In this document: positions 1 through 7,015 of the stretch, piece after piece
Layout of the letters: the number at the start of each line of letters is the position of its first letter
Numbering within the stretch: position 1 is the stretch's first letter
NCBI RefSeq assembly: GCF_035650855.1
Contig: NZ_DASRGV010000260.1
Span: 1 to 11,103, forward strand
DNA length: 11,103 bases
DNA from: Actinocrinis sp035650855
GTDB lineage: Bacteria > Actinomycetota > Actinomycetes > Streptomycetales > Catenulisporaceae
Direction of reading: 5' to 3'
Translations under genes and position numbers: made by a program
The notes under the pieces: model-generated
What the model was told of the DNA's origin: nothing
Database searches by the model: none
Seen by the model: only the letters and a program-made list of their open reading frames with translations

Positions 1-1581
1 GTTGGACAGGTGCAGCAGCACCGCCGGCGCGACGCCCATCGCGACCGTCGCCAGCGCCGCGACCGCGAGCGCGGTCTTGACCGCCACGGACGGGTTGGCG
101 ATGGTCGGGCCGTCCGGCAGCGGGTCGGAGAAGAACATCACCACGACCACGCGCAGGTAGAAGAACGCCGCCACCGCGCTCGCCAGCACCGCCACGATCA
201 CCAGCTGCGGCGCGCCGGCGGCGAGCGCCGCCTGGAAGACCGCGAACTTGCCCACGAAGATGCTGGTGAACGGGATGCCCGCGAAGGCCAGCAGGAACAC
301 CGACATCAGCGCCGCGGGGATCGGCGCGCTCTTGCCCAGGCCGGCCCAGCGGGACAGGTCCGTGGCCTCGACGCCGCCGGCGTCGCGCACGAGGGTGACC
401 ACGGCGAACGAGCCGACCAGCGCGATGCCGTACACCGGCAGGAAGAACAGCAGCGAAGCCAGCGCGTCGCGGCCGGTCGAGACCAGAGCCATGATGAGGT
501 AACCGGCGTTGAGGATCGCCGAGTACGCGAGCAGCCGCTTGATGTCCCGCTGCGTCAGCGCCAGGATGCCGCCGACCACCATGGTCAGGATCGCCACGAT
601 CTCGATGACCGGCCGCCACACGTCGATCGAACCGGCCAGTCCGACGTCCAGGACCCGCACCAGCGCGCCGAACGCGGCGATCTTCGTCGCGGCCGCCATG
701 AAGCCGGTGATCGGGGTCGGAGCACCCTGATAGACGTCGGGCGTCCACATGTGGAACGGCGCCGCGCCGACCTTGAACAGCAGGCCCATGCCAAGCAGCG
801 CGATGCCCGTGTACAGCAGCGCCGGACCGTGCGCGTGCGCCGCGACGGCCTGGGCGATGCCCGGGTTCTTCGGGTCGCTGTCCGAGAGCTGCACCGAGCC
901 CGCGTATCCGTACAGCAGCGCCGCGCCGTACAGGAAGAACGCCGAGGAGAACGCGCCGAGCAGGAAGTACTTGAGCGCCGCCTCCTGGGAGAGCAGCCGG
1001 CGGTGGCGGGCCAGCCCGCAGACGAGGTACAGCGGCAGGCTGAGCACTTCCAGCGCGACGAACATCGTCAGCAGGTCGTTGGCGGCCGGGAACAGCAGCA
1101 TCCCGCCGATCGAGAACAGCACCAGCGGGTAGACCTCGGTGGTCAGCCAGCCGGCCCGCACCGCCTCGCGCTCCTGCTGCGAGCCGGGCACCGAACCGCC
1201 CTGCGCCGCGAACGCGTCCTGGCCGCCCTCGGTGCGCCGCTCGGCGATCACCAGGACCGCGATGAACGCGATGACCAGGATGGTGCCCTGGAAGAACAGC
1301 GTGGTCTTGTCGACCGCGACCGCACCGGCCGCGGCGATGCTGCCCGGCGTGTTGTGCAGCGCGATCACCGCGGCGAACGCGGCGGCCAGGGCGACCAGGG
1401 TCAGCCCGACCTGCAGCCGGTAACGCGCCTTGCGCGGCCCGAACGCCTCCACCAGCACGCCCACGGTCGCCGCGCCGAGCACGATGAGCATCGGCGAGAG
1501 CTTGCCCCACTCCACGTGCGGAGCGGTGAACGGCGCGGTGGTGGACGCGGTCGTGGCGGCGGCGAGGATGGACGACGACAT
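1..1581 (-). CDS. nuoN: NADH-quinone oxidoreductase subunit N (3' end cut by window edge)
   Basis: Antiporter-like proton channel (ND2 family) next to NuoK. The frame is open for 527 codons from the ATG at 1581 to base 1 with no stop. By comparison with related proteins only some 10 to 20 residues are missing. Conserved residues: E178 in VALEVLSLPLYL, K270 in LLFKVGAAPFHMWTPDVYQG, H277, K300 in AAATKIAAFG and K445 in FVGKFAVFQ, matching E. coli NuoN Glu133, Lys217, His224, Lys247 and Lys395. A soluble loop at 114-147 contains an AAQGGSVPGS segment of the actinobacterial type. Oddity: the position after LAYSAIL is Asn358, where homologues usually have His (E. coli His305). GGGAG at 1591-1595 lies 9 bases upstream of the start, which overlaps the nuoM stop by one base. 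Confidence 0.96.
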   Translation of the reverse strand, partial: MSSSILAAATTASTTAPFTAPHVEWGKLSPMLIVLGAATVGVLVEAFGPRKARYRLQVGLTLVALAAAFAAVIALHNTPGSIAAAGAVAVDKTTLFFQGTILVIAFIAVLVIAERRTEGGQDAFAAQGGSVPGSQQEREAVRAGWLTTEVYPLVLFSIGGMLLFPAANDLLTMFVALEVLSLPLYLVCGLARHRRLLSQEAALKYFLLGAFSSAFFLYGAALLYGYAGSVQLSDSDPKNPGIAQAVAAHAHGPALLYTGIALLGMGLLFKVGAAPFHMWTPDVYQGAPTPITGFMAAATKIAAFGALVRVLDVGLAGSIDVWRPVIEIVAILTMVVGGILALTQRDIKRLLAYSAILNAGYLIMALVSTGRDALASLLFFLPVYGIALVGSFAVVTLVRDAGGVEATDLSRWAGLGKSAPIPAALMSVFLLAFAGIPFTSIFVGKFAVFQAALAAGAPQLVIVAVLASAVAAFFYLRVVVVMFFSDPLPDGPTIANPSVAVKTALAVAALATVAMGVAPAVLLHLSN

Positions 1582-3173
1582 CACTGCCCGCTCCCATTCG
1601 CTTGGGCGACACTGTCTTGACCGGCGCCGTGCGGCGCCTGGTTCGTGATCTGCACCTGCGCCGGAATCTGGTTGACCGCCGGGTTGATGTAGTTCGTCAG
1701 GATGCTGGGCACGAAGCCGAGCGCGATGATCAGCGCAAGCAGCGGGCCGATCACCGCCAGCTCGCGCGGGTTCAGATCCCGGAAGCCCTCCACCGGCTTG
1801 GCCACCGGCCCGGTCATCGTGCGCTGATACAGCCACAGGATGTACAGCGCCGCGAGCACGATCGAGGTGGTGGCGATGATCGCGGCGACCGGGTACTTCT
1901 CGAAGGTGCCGACCAGGACCAGGAACTCCGAGACGAAGGAGGACAGGCCCGGCAGCGCCAGCGAGGACAGGCCGGTCACCAGGAAGGTGCCCGCGAGCAA
2001 CGGCGCGACCTTCTGCACTCCGCCGTAGGCGTCGATCGAGGCGGACCTGCGCCGCGAGACCATGAACCCGGCGAGCAGGAACAGCGCGCCGGTGGACAGG
2101 CCGTGGTTGACCATGTACAGCGTCGCGCCGACCTCGCCGCGCGCGGTCAGCGCGAACACCCCGATGGTGATCAGCCCGAAGTGCGAGACCGAGGTGTACG
2201 CGATCAGCCGCATCATGTCGGTCTGGCCGATCGCCAGCAGCGCGCCGTAGATCGTGCTGATCACCGCGAGCACCAGCACCAGCGGGGTGAAGTAGTGCGA
2301 GGCGTGCGGGAAGAGCTCGAGGCAGAACCGCAGCATCCCGAAGGTGCCGATCTTGTCCAGCACGCCGACCAGCAGCACCGCGGTGCCCGGAGTCGCCTCT
2401 GAGGCGGCGTCAGGCAGCCAGGTGTGGAACGGCCACAGCGGCGCCTTCACGGCGAAGGCCACGAAGAAGCCGAGGAACAGCCACTTCTCCGTGCCGCTCG
2501 CGATGTTCAGGTTGCCGCTGGCGACGGCCTTCGAGAGGGTCTCGAAGTTGAACGTGCCGCCGACGGCCGAGCGCGTCCCGACCACGTAAAGCCCGATCAC
2601 CGCGGCCAGCATGAGCAGGCCGCCGAGCAGGTTGTAGAGCAGGAACTTGACCGCCGCGTACGACCTGCGCGCCCCGCCGAACGAGCCGATCAGGAAGTAC
2701 GCCGGGATCAGCGTCGCCTCGAAGATGACGTAGAACAGGAAGATGTCGGTGGCCGCGAAGACCCCGAGCATCAGCGTCTCAAGGGCCAGCAGCAGCGCGA
2801 AGAAGCTGCGCACCGAGCGCTTGGACTCGGCCGGGGAGTCCTGCGGCGTCTCGGTGTCGTGCCAGGAGGCGAGGATCACCACCGGCACGAGCACCGCGGT
2901 CATCAGGATCAGCACCAGGGCCACGCCGTCCACGGCTACCGCGTAGTCGATGTGGAAGGTGGGGATCCACGCGTACTTCTCAGCGAGCTGGAAGCGCGGG
3001 CCGCCGTTCTTGAACGCGACCGCGGCCGCGATCGCGAAGCCGAGGCTGACCAGCGAGGCGAGCAGCGCGATCGGCCTGGCCAGGGCCGCGCGCCCCTTCG
3101 GCAGCACGGCGATCGCGGCGACGCCGGCCAGCGGCACCCCGATCGTCGTGCTCAGGTAGGGGAAGGAAGACAT
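1581..3173 (-). CDS. nuoM: NADH-quinone oxidoreductase subunit M, 530 aa
   Basis: Middle antiporter-like proton channel (ND4 family) with about 14 hydrophobic helices. Key residues are present: E152 in YVIFEATLIPAYFLIG, K243 in AVKAPLWPFHTWLPDAASEA, K274 in VLDKIGTFGMLRF, H331 in IAYTSVSHFGL, H357 in MVNHGLSTGALFLLAGF and E416 in LSSFVSEF. These correspond to E. coli NuoM Glu144, Lys234, Lys265, His322, His348 and Glu407. The C-terminal 30 residues are a polar Gln/Asn-rich tail. ATG 3173 begins MSSFPYLST, with AAGGA 9 bases upstream partly overlapping the nuoL stop. The open frame extends 69 codons further up inside nuoL, but that part is Arg/Pro-rich and unlike any NuoM. The stop shares one base with the nuoN start (TGATG). 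Confidence 0.97.
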   Translation of the reverse strand: MSSFPYLSTTIGVPLAGVAAIAVLPKGRAALARPIALLASLVSLGFAIAAAVAFKNGGPRFQLAEKYAWIPTFHIDYAVAVDGVALVLILMTAVLVPVVILASWHDTETPQDSPAESKRSVRSFFALLLALETLMLGVFAATDIFLFYVIFEATLIPAYFLIGSFGGARRSYAAVKFLLYNLLGGLLMLAAVIGLYVVGTRSAVGGTFNFETLSKAVASGNLNIASGTEKWLFLGFFVAFAVKAPLWPFHTWLPDAASEATPGTAVLLVGVLDKIGTFGMLRFCLELFPHASHYFTPLVLVLAVISTIYGALLAIGQTDMMRLIAYTSVSHFGLITIGVFALTARGEVGATLYMVNHGLSTGALFLLAGFMVSRRRSASIDAYGGVQKVAPLLAGTFLVTGLSSLALPGLSSFVSEFLVLVGTFEKYPVAAIIATTSIVLAALYILWLYQRTMTGPVAKPVEGFRDLNPRELAVIGPLLALIIALGFVPSILTNYINPAVNQIPAQVQITNQAPHGAGQDSVAQANGSGQ

Positions 3174-3182
3174 GCGCGCGCG

Positions 3183-3187
3183 TCCTT
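3183..3187 (-). promoter_or_regulatory. Ribosome binding site of nuoM
   Basis: AAGGA follows directly on the nuoL stop codon in the 14-base nuoL/nuoM gap, 9 bases before the ATG at 3173. The spacer is an alternating CG run. It supports the ATG at 3173 over the upstream open frame. Confidence 0.55.
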
Positions 3188-5152
3188 TCAGGCTTTGACC
3201 AGGAGCAGGGCCACGACGAGCAGGGCCGCGCCGCCGAACATGGACAGGGCGTAGGAGCGGACGAAGCCGTTCTGCAGCCGGCGGAACCGGCCTGAGGAGC
3301 CGCCGAGGCCCGCGGCCACGCCGTTGACCACGCCGTCCACGCCGCGCAGGTCGAAGTAGACCAGCAGTCGGGTCAGCCACTGCCCGGTGCGCATGAAGGC
3401 CGCCTCGTTGAACGCGTCGCCGTACAGGTCGCGGCGGGCCGCGCGGGTGAGCGGCGATCCGGCCGGGGCGATGGCCGGAACCGGACGGGCCTTGGTGCCG
3501 TAGAGCCGCCAGGCGTATGCGAAGCCGAGCGCCACGACCGCCAGGGTGATCAGGGACAGCGCCACCGTGTTGATCGGCGAGTGGCCCTCGGCCCGGCCGG
3601 TGACCGGCTCGAGCCAGTTCACGAACGGAGAGCCGATGCTGAACAGCGCGCCCGCGGCAACCGAGCCGACCGCGAGAATGATCATCGGGATGGTCATTGT
3701 CTTCGGCGACTCGTGCGGCTCTGGGGAACTATGCGGCTCCGCCGCGTGGGGCTCATGCCCGTGCTCGTCCAGGACCCAGCGCTTCTCGCCGAAGAAGGTC
3801 ATCAGCATCACTCGGGTCATGTAGAACGCGGTGATCATCGCGCCGAGCAGCGCGGTACAGCCGAGCACCCACCCGGAGGTGCCGCCCTGGGCGAACGCCG
3901 CCTCGATGATCTTGTCCTTGGACCAGAACCCGGAGAACGGCGGGCAGCCGATGATCGCCAGATAGCCGAAGCCGAAGGTCCAGCAGGTGATCTTCATGTA
4001 CTTACGCAGGCCGCCGTAATGGCGCATGTCCACGTCGTCGTTCATGCCGTGCATGACCGAGCCGGCGCCGAGGAACAGCCCGGCCTTGAAGAAGCCGTGC
4101 AAGACCAGGTGCATGATCGCGAACACGTAGCCGATCGGGCCGAGGCCTGCGCCCAGGACCATGTAGCCGATCTGCGACATGGTCGAACCGGCCAGGGCCT
4201 TCTTGATGTCGTCCTTGGCGCAACCGATGATCGCACCCATCATCAGCGTGATCGCGCCGACGATGGTCACCAGCAGGCGTGCGTTCGGCGAGAGGTCGAA
4301 GATGACGTGTGATCTGACGATCAGATAGACGCCCGCGGTCACCATCGTTGCCGCGTGGATCAGGGCGCTGACCGGGGTCGGGCCCTCCATCGCATCGAGC
4401 AACCAGGACTGGAGCGGGAACTGCGCCGACTTACCGCACGCGGCCAGCAGCAGCATCAGCCCGATGCCGAGGATCGTGTTGCGGTCGGCGGTGGAGGCCT
4501 TGTTGAACACGTCGCTGAACGCGAAGCCGCCGAACGTGGTGTACATCAGCATCACGCCGACGGACAGGCCGATGTCGCCGACCCGGTTGACGATGAACGC
4601 CTTCTTCGCCGCGACCGCCGCCGAGGGCTTGTGCTGCCAGAACCCGATCAGCAGGTACGAGGCGAGGCCCACGCCCTCCCAGCCCGCGTACAGCAGCAGG
4701 TAGTTGTTCGCGAGGACCAGCACCAGCATCGCGGCCAGGAACAGGTTCAGGTACCCGAAGAACTTGCGCCGGTTCTCGTCGTGGGCCATGTAGCCCACCG
4801 AGTAGATGTGGATCAGCGAGCCGACCCCGGTGATCAGCAGCACGAAGGTCATCGAGAGCTGATCGAGGTGGAAGCCCGCGTCCGCGGAGAAGCCGGGCAC
4901 CGGGACCCAGGTGTACACGTGCTGGTCGTACGAGCGCGCGTCGCCGGCCTTGCCGAGCAGCGAGAAGAACAGCACCGCGCCGAGGGCGAAGGAGCCGAGC
5001 GCGGCCAGGCAGCCGAGCAGGTGGCCCCACCGGTTCGTGCGCTTCCCGCCGATCAGCAGGATCGCCGCCCCGATCATCGGCAGCGCGACGACCCACGCGG
5101 TCAGCGTGAAGACGCCGGTCGCCGCGACCGGGGCGTAAGTCGAGGGTGGCAT
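3188..5152 (-). CDS. nuoL: NADH-quinone oxidoreductase subunit L, 654 aa
   Basis: The most distal antiporter-like proton channel (ND5 family). Family residues are kept: E159 in YAGWEGVGLASYLLIGFW, D193 in NRVGDIGL, K241 in CGKSAQFPLQSWLLDAMEG, H266, H352 and K356 in LHGFFKAGLFLGAGS, and K412 in FSGFWSKDKI. These correspond to E. coli NuoL Glu144, Asp178, Lys229, His254, His338, Lys342 and Lys399. The C-terminal part (about 575-654), with one final hydrophobic helix at 634-652, contains the long lateral helix region. A His/Pro-rich insertion sits at 464-483 between helices 13 and 14. The ATG at 5152 gives the usual N-terminus; the frame is open further upstream through nuoK and nuoJ, but that part is Arg/Pro-rich non-coding translation. 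The ribosome site is weak (GAGAGG, 11 bases upstream of the ATG). Confidence 0.97.
   Translation of the reverse strand: MPPSTYAPVAATGVFTLTAWVVALPMIGAAILLIGGKRTNRWGHLLGCLAALGSFALGAVLFFSLLGKAGDARSYDQHVYTWVPVPGFSADAGFHLDQLSMTFVLLITGVGSLIHIYSVGYMAHDENRRKFFGYLNLFLAAMLVLVLANNYLLLYAGWEGVGLASYLLIGFWQHKPSAAVAAKKAFIVNRVGDIGLSVGVMLMYTTFGGFAFSDVFNKASTADRNTILGIGLMLLLAACGKSAQFPLQSWLLDAMEGPTPVSALIHAATMVTAGVYLIVRSHVIFDLSPNARLLVTIVGAITLMMGAIIGCAKDDIKKALAGSTMSQIGYMVLGAGLGPIGYVFAIMHLVLHGFFKAGLFLGAGSVMHGMNDDVDMRHYGGLRKYMKITCWTFGFGYLAIIGCPPFSGFWSKDKIIEAAFAQGGTSGWVLGCTALLGAMITAFYMTRVMLMTFFGEKRWVLDEHGHEPHAAEPHSSPEPHESPKTMTIPMIILAVGSVAAGALFSIGSPFVNWLEPVTGRAEGHSPINTVALSLITLAVVALGFAYAWRLYGTKARPVPAIAPAGSPLTRAARRDLYGDAFNEAAFMRTGQWLTRLLVYFDLRGVDGVVNGVAAGLGGSSGRFRRLQNGFVRSYALSMFGGAALLVVALLLVKA
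3710..3763 (-). repeat. Short imperfect in-frame repeat in nuoL (EPHxx units)
   Basis: Codons 464-481 of nuoL encode HGHEPHAAEPHSSPEPHE. The EPH unit occurs three times, with starts 15 and 18 bases apart; the plus strand shows GTGCGGCTC at 3713, ATGCGGCTC at 3731 and GTGGGGCTC at 3746. Five histidines fall at 464, 466, 469, 474 and 480. The pattern looks like a slippage-type expansion in a loop between transmembrane helices 13 and 14. Confidence 0.65.
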
Positions 5153-5163
5153 CGTCGGCTGTC

Positions 5164-5169
5164 CCTCTC
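5164..5169 (-). promoter_or_regulatory. Weak ribosome binding site of nuoL
   Basis: The 17-base gap after nuoK holds GAGAGG directly after the nuoK stop, with its GAGG core 11 bases before the ATG at 5152. It is poorer and further away than the GGAGG sites of nuoH, nuoI, nuoJ and nuoK. Confidence 0.4.
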
Positions 5170-5469
5170 TCAGTACTTGAGCAGGTTGGCGTCGTCGACC
5201 GAGGCCGAGCGGCGGGTGCGGAAGACGGTGATGATGATCGCGAGGCCGACCACGACCTCGGCGGCCGCGACCACCATGGTGAAGAACGCGATGATCTGGC
5301 CGTCGAGCCGCCCGTGCATCCGGGAGAAGGTGACGAAGGCCAGGTTGGCGGCGTTCAGCATCAGCTCGATGCACATGAACACCACGATCGCGTTGCGCCG
5401 GATCAGCACGCCGAGCGCGCCGAGGCTGAACAGGATCGCCGAGAGGTACAGGTAGTTGTCGGGGTTCAT
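5170..5469 (-). CDS. nuoK: NADH-quinone oxidoreductase subunit K, 99 aa
   Basis: Small three-helix membrane subunit (ND4L, related to MrpC) that takes part in proton transfer between the quinone site and the antiporter-like subunits. Its length is normal for the family. Both membrane-buried glutamates are present: E35 in FMCIELMLNAANL and E71 in VVAAAEVVVGLAI, equivalent to Glu36 and Glu72 of E. coli NuoK. Helices lie at about 7-23, 28-48 and 59-82. Start ATG 5469 overlaps the nuoJ stop (ATGA), with GGAGG at 5477-5481, 7 bases upstream. It ends LLKY, 17 bases before nuoL. Confidence 0.98.
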   Translation of the reverse strand: MNPDNYLYLSAILFSLGALGVLIRRNAIVVFMCIELMLNAANLAFVTFSRMHGRLDGQIIAFFTMVVAAAEVVVGLAIIITVFRTRRSASVDDANLLKY

Positions 5470-6380
5470 GCCTCGACCTCCTCGTGCCGGCCGGAGCCGT
5501 TCGCGCCGTCGGCGTGGGCGCCGGTCGCGCCGCCCGCGTTCGTGGCGCCGCCGTTCGTGCCCTCGCGCGGCAGCGGGACCGGCAGCGGCTTGATGTCACG
5601 CAGCTCGCCCTGGGCGCGCAGCGTGCGGTTGACGCTGAGCGGCGCGATGCTGCCGTCGGGCAGCAGGGCCGGGGTGTCGACCGCGTTGTGCTGCGCGTAG
5701 ACGCCGGGGTTCGGCAGCGGAGTGACGATGACGCTCGGGTCCTTCGCGTAGCGCTTGAACCGGTCCGCCGCCAGCTCCTTCTGCGTCTTGCGCGCGGTGA
5801 CCCGCTCGCGGTGTGCCAGGACCATCGCGCCGATCGCGGAGGTGATCAGCACCGCCGAGGAGACTTCGAAGGCCCAGAAGTAGCGGGCGAACAGCAGGTG
5901 CGCCAGCGAGGGGACGTTGCCGCCGGCCGCCGCGTTCGCCTGGTCCATCCCGGCGAACGGGCCGAGCTTGGCGTGTGCGAACACGCCCAGCAGGATCGCG
6001 GCGAAGCACACCGCGACCAGAACCGCCGCCCAGCGCTGGCCGCGGATCGACTCGGTCAGCGACTCGGCCGCGTCGACGCCGATCAGCATCAGCACGAACA
6101 GGAACAGCATCATGATCGCGCCGGTGTAGACGACGATCTGCACGATGCCGAGGAAGACCGCGCCCTGCGCCATGTAGAACAGCGCCAGGCAGATCATCAC
6201 CGCGCACAGGCACAGCGCCGAGTGCACGGCCTTCTTGGAGAAGATCAGGCCGAGCGCGCCGAGCACCGAGATGATCGCGCCGAGCCAGAACAGGAAGGTC
6301 TCGCCGCCGCCGGTGGAGGTGACCGGCCCGGCCAGCAGGTGCGTTCCGGCCGCCTGCGCCGCGAGAAGCCCGGCGCTCAT
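5466..6380 (-). CDS. nuoJ: NADH-quinone oxidoreductase subunit J, 304 aa
   Basis: Small membrane subunit (ND6 family) in the E-channel region between NuoH and NuoN. Five hydrophobic helices can be seen at about 28-47, 52-72, 79-101, 117-135 and 166-190. The third contains the family core IVQIVVYTGAIMMLFLFVLM (79-98) with Tyr85, matching the conserved Tyr of the helix that carries a pi-bulge. After the last helix there is a 114-residue soluble region. Its first half (about 195-265, including NPGVYAQHNAVD at 224-235) resembles a block found in actinobacterial NuoJ. Its second half (274-298) is a Gly/Ala/Thr/Asn-rich low-complexity stretch ending in the acidic HEEVEA. E. coli NuoJ (184 aa) lacks this region. 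Start ATG 6380 overlaps the nuoI stop; GGAGG lies at 6388-6392, 7 bases upstream. The stop overlaps nuoK (ATGA). Confidence 0.96.
   Translation of the reverse strand: MSAGLLAAQAAGTHLLAGPVTSTGGGETFLFWLGAIISVLGALGLIFSKKAVHSALCLCAVMICLALFYMAQGAVFLGIVQIVVYTGAIMMLFLFVLMLIGVDAAESLTESIRGQRWAAVLVAVCFAAILLGVFAHAKLGPFAGMDQANAAAGGNVPSLAHLLFARYFWAFEVSSAVLITSAIGAMVLAHRERVTARKTQKELAADRFKRYAKDPSVIVTPLPNPGVYAQHNAVDTPALLPDGSIAPLSVNRTLRAQGELRDIKPLPVPLPREGTNGGATNAGGATGAHADGANGSGRHEEVEA
5487..5561 (-). repeat. Low-complexity Gly/Ala/Thr/Asn tail segment in nuoJ
   Basis: Codons 274-298 of nuoJ encode an imperfect TNGGA / TNAGGA / TGAHADGANG series, written at DNA level as GC-rich near-repeats around ACGAACG. It lies after the conserved soluble block and before the acidic end HEEVEA. 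It is probably disordered. Confidence 0.55.
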
Positions 6381-7015
6381 CGCACCGCCTCCGGCTCGGT
6401 CTGCGCGGGCGCGGCGTCGGCGCGCGCGGACTCCGTGCCGGCCGCCTGCTCACGCGCGTACTCGGCCAGCTGCTCGTCCGAGGCGCGGGTGACCTGGCCC
6501 TTGTAGTACTCCTTCTCGGTGGTGCCGGGCTGCATCGCGTGCGGCGGGGGCACCATGCCGTCGGTCAGCCCGGCCAGCAGCTGCTCCTTGGTGTAGATCA
6601 GCGACTGGCGGCTGGTGTCGGCGAGCTCGTACTCGTTGGTCATGGTCAGCGCGCGGGTCGGGCAGGCCTCGATGCACAGCCCGCACAGAATGCAGCGCAG
6701 GTAGTTGATCTGGTAGACCTTGCCGTACCGCTCGCCCGGGGAGAAGCGCTCCTCCTCGGTGTTGTCCGCGCCCTCCACGTAGATCGCGTCGGCGGGGCAG
6801 GCCCAGGCGCACAGCTCGCAGCCGATGCACTTCTCCAGGCCGTCCGGGTGCCGGTTGAGCTGGTGGCGGCCGTGGAAGCGCAGCGCCGTCGGAACCTTCT
6901 CCTCCGGGTACTGCTCCGTGTTCGGCTTCTTGAACATGGTGGCGAAGGTGACGCCGAAGCCGGCGACCCCGGCCAGCGGGCCCGGGCCCTTCTGCTTCTT
7001 CTCGTCACTGCTCAT
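6377..7015 (-). CDS. nuoI: NADH-quinone oxidoreductase subunit I (2x[4Fe-4S] ferredoxin-like), 212 aa
   Basis: Carries clusters N6a and N6b and relays electrons from NuoG to the NuoB/quinone region. Two CxxCxxCxxxCP motifs are intact: C63, C66, C69, C73 and C108, C111, C114, C118. The N-terminal 30 residues include a short hydrophobic segment ending in FATMFKK, consistent with an amphipathic membrane anchor as in other NuoI. After about residue 170 the chain is an acidic, Ala-rich tail longer than in E. coli (180 aa in total), which is common in actinobacteria. The ATG at 7015 overlaps the nuoH stop by 4 bases and has GGAGG at 7026-7030, 10 bases upstream. The open frame continues far upstream of this ATG, but that part lies antisense-frame within nuoH and has no NuoI similarity. 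The stop overlaps nuoJ (ATGA). Confidence 0.97.
   Translation of the reverse strand: MSSDEKKQKGPGPLAGVAGFGVTFATMFKKPNTEQYPEEKVPTALRFHGRHQLNRHPDGLEKCIGCELCAWACPADAIYVEGADNTEEERFSPGERYGKVYQINYLRCILCGLCIEACPTRALTMTNEYELADTSRQSLIYTKEQLLAGLTDGMVPPPHAMQPGTTEKEYYKGQVTRASDEQLAEYAREQAAGTESARADAAPAQTEPEAVR

Noticed and set aside
10..1620. Long plus-strand open frame of 536 codons opposite nuoN.
   Set aside because: Its translation is an Arg/His/Asp/Gln-rich low-complexity chain typical of the antisense of a GC-rich gene. The minus-strand frame has clear NuoN motifs and G/C third positions.
3174..3187. nuoL/nuoM gap as a possible internal promoter or terminator.
   Set aside because: Fourteen bases are too few for either. 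The gap is filled by an AAGGA ribosome site and a CG-alternating spacer.
4312..4326. Inverted repeat ATCTGA-CGA-TCAGAT on the plus strand.
   Set aside because: The stem is only 6 bases and lies inside the nuoL coding region (IVRSHVI) with no T-run or operator context; likely chance.
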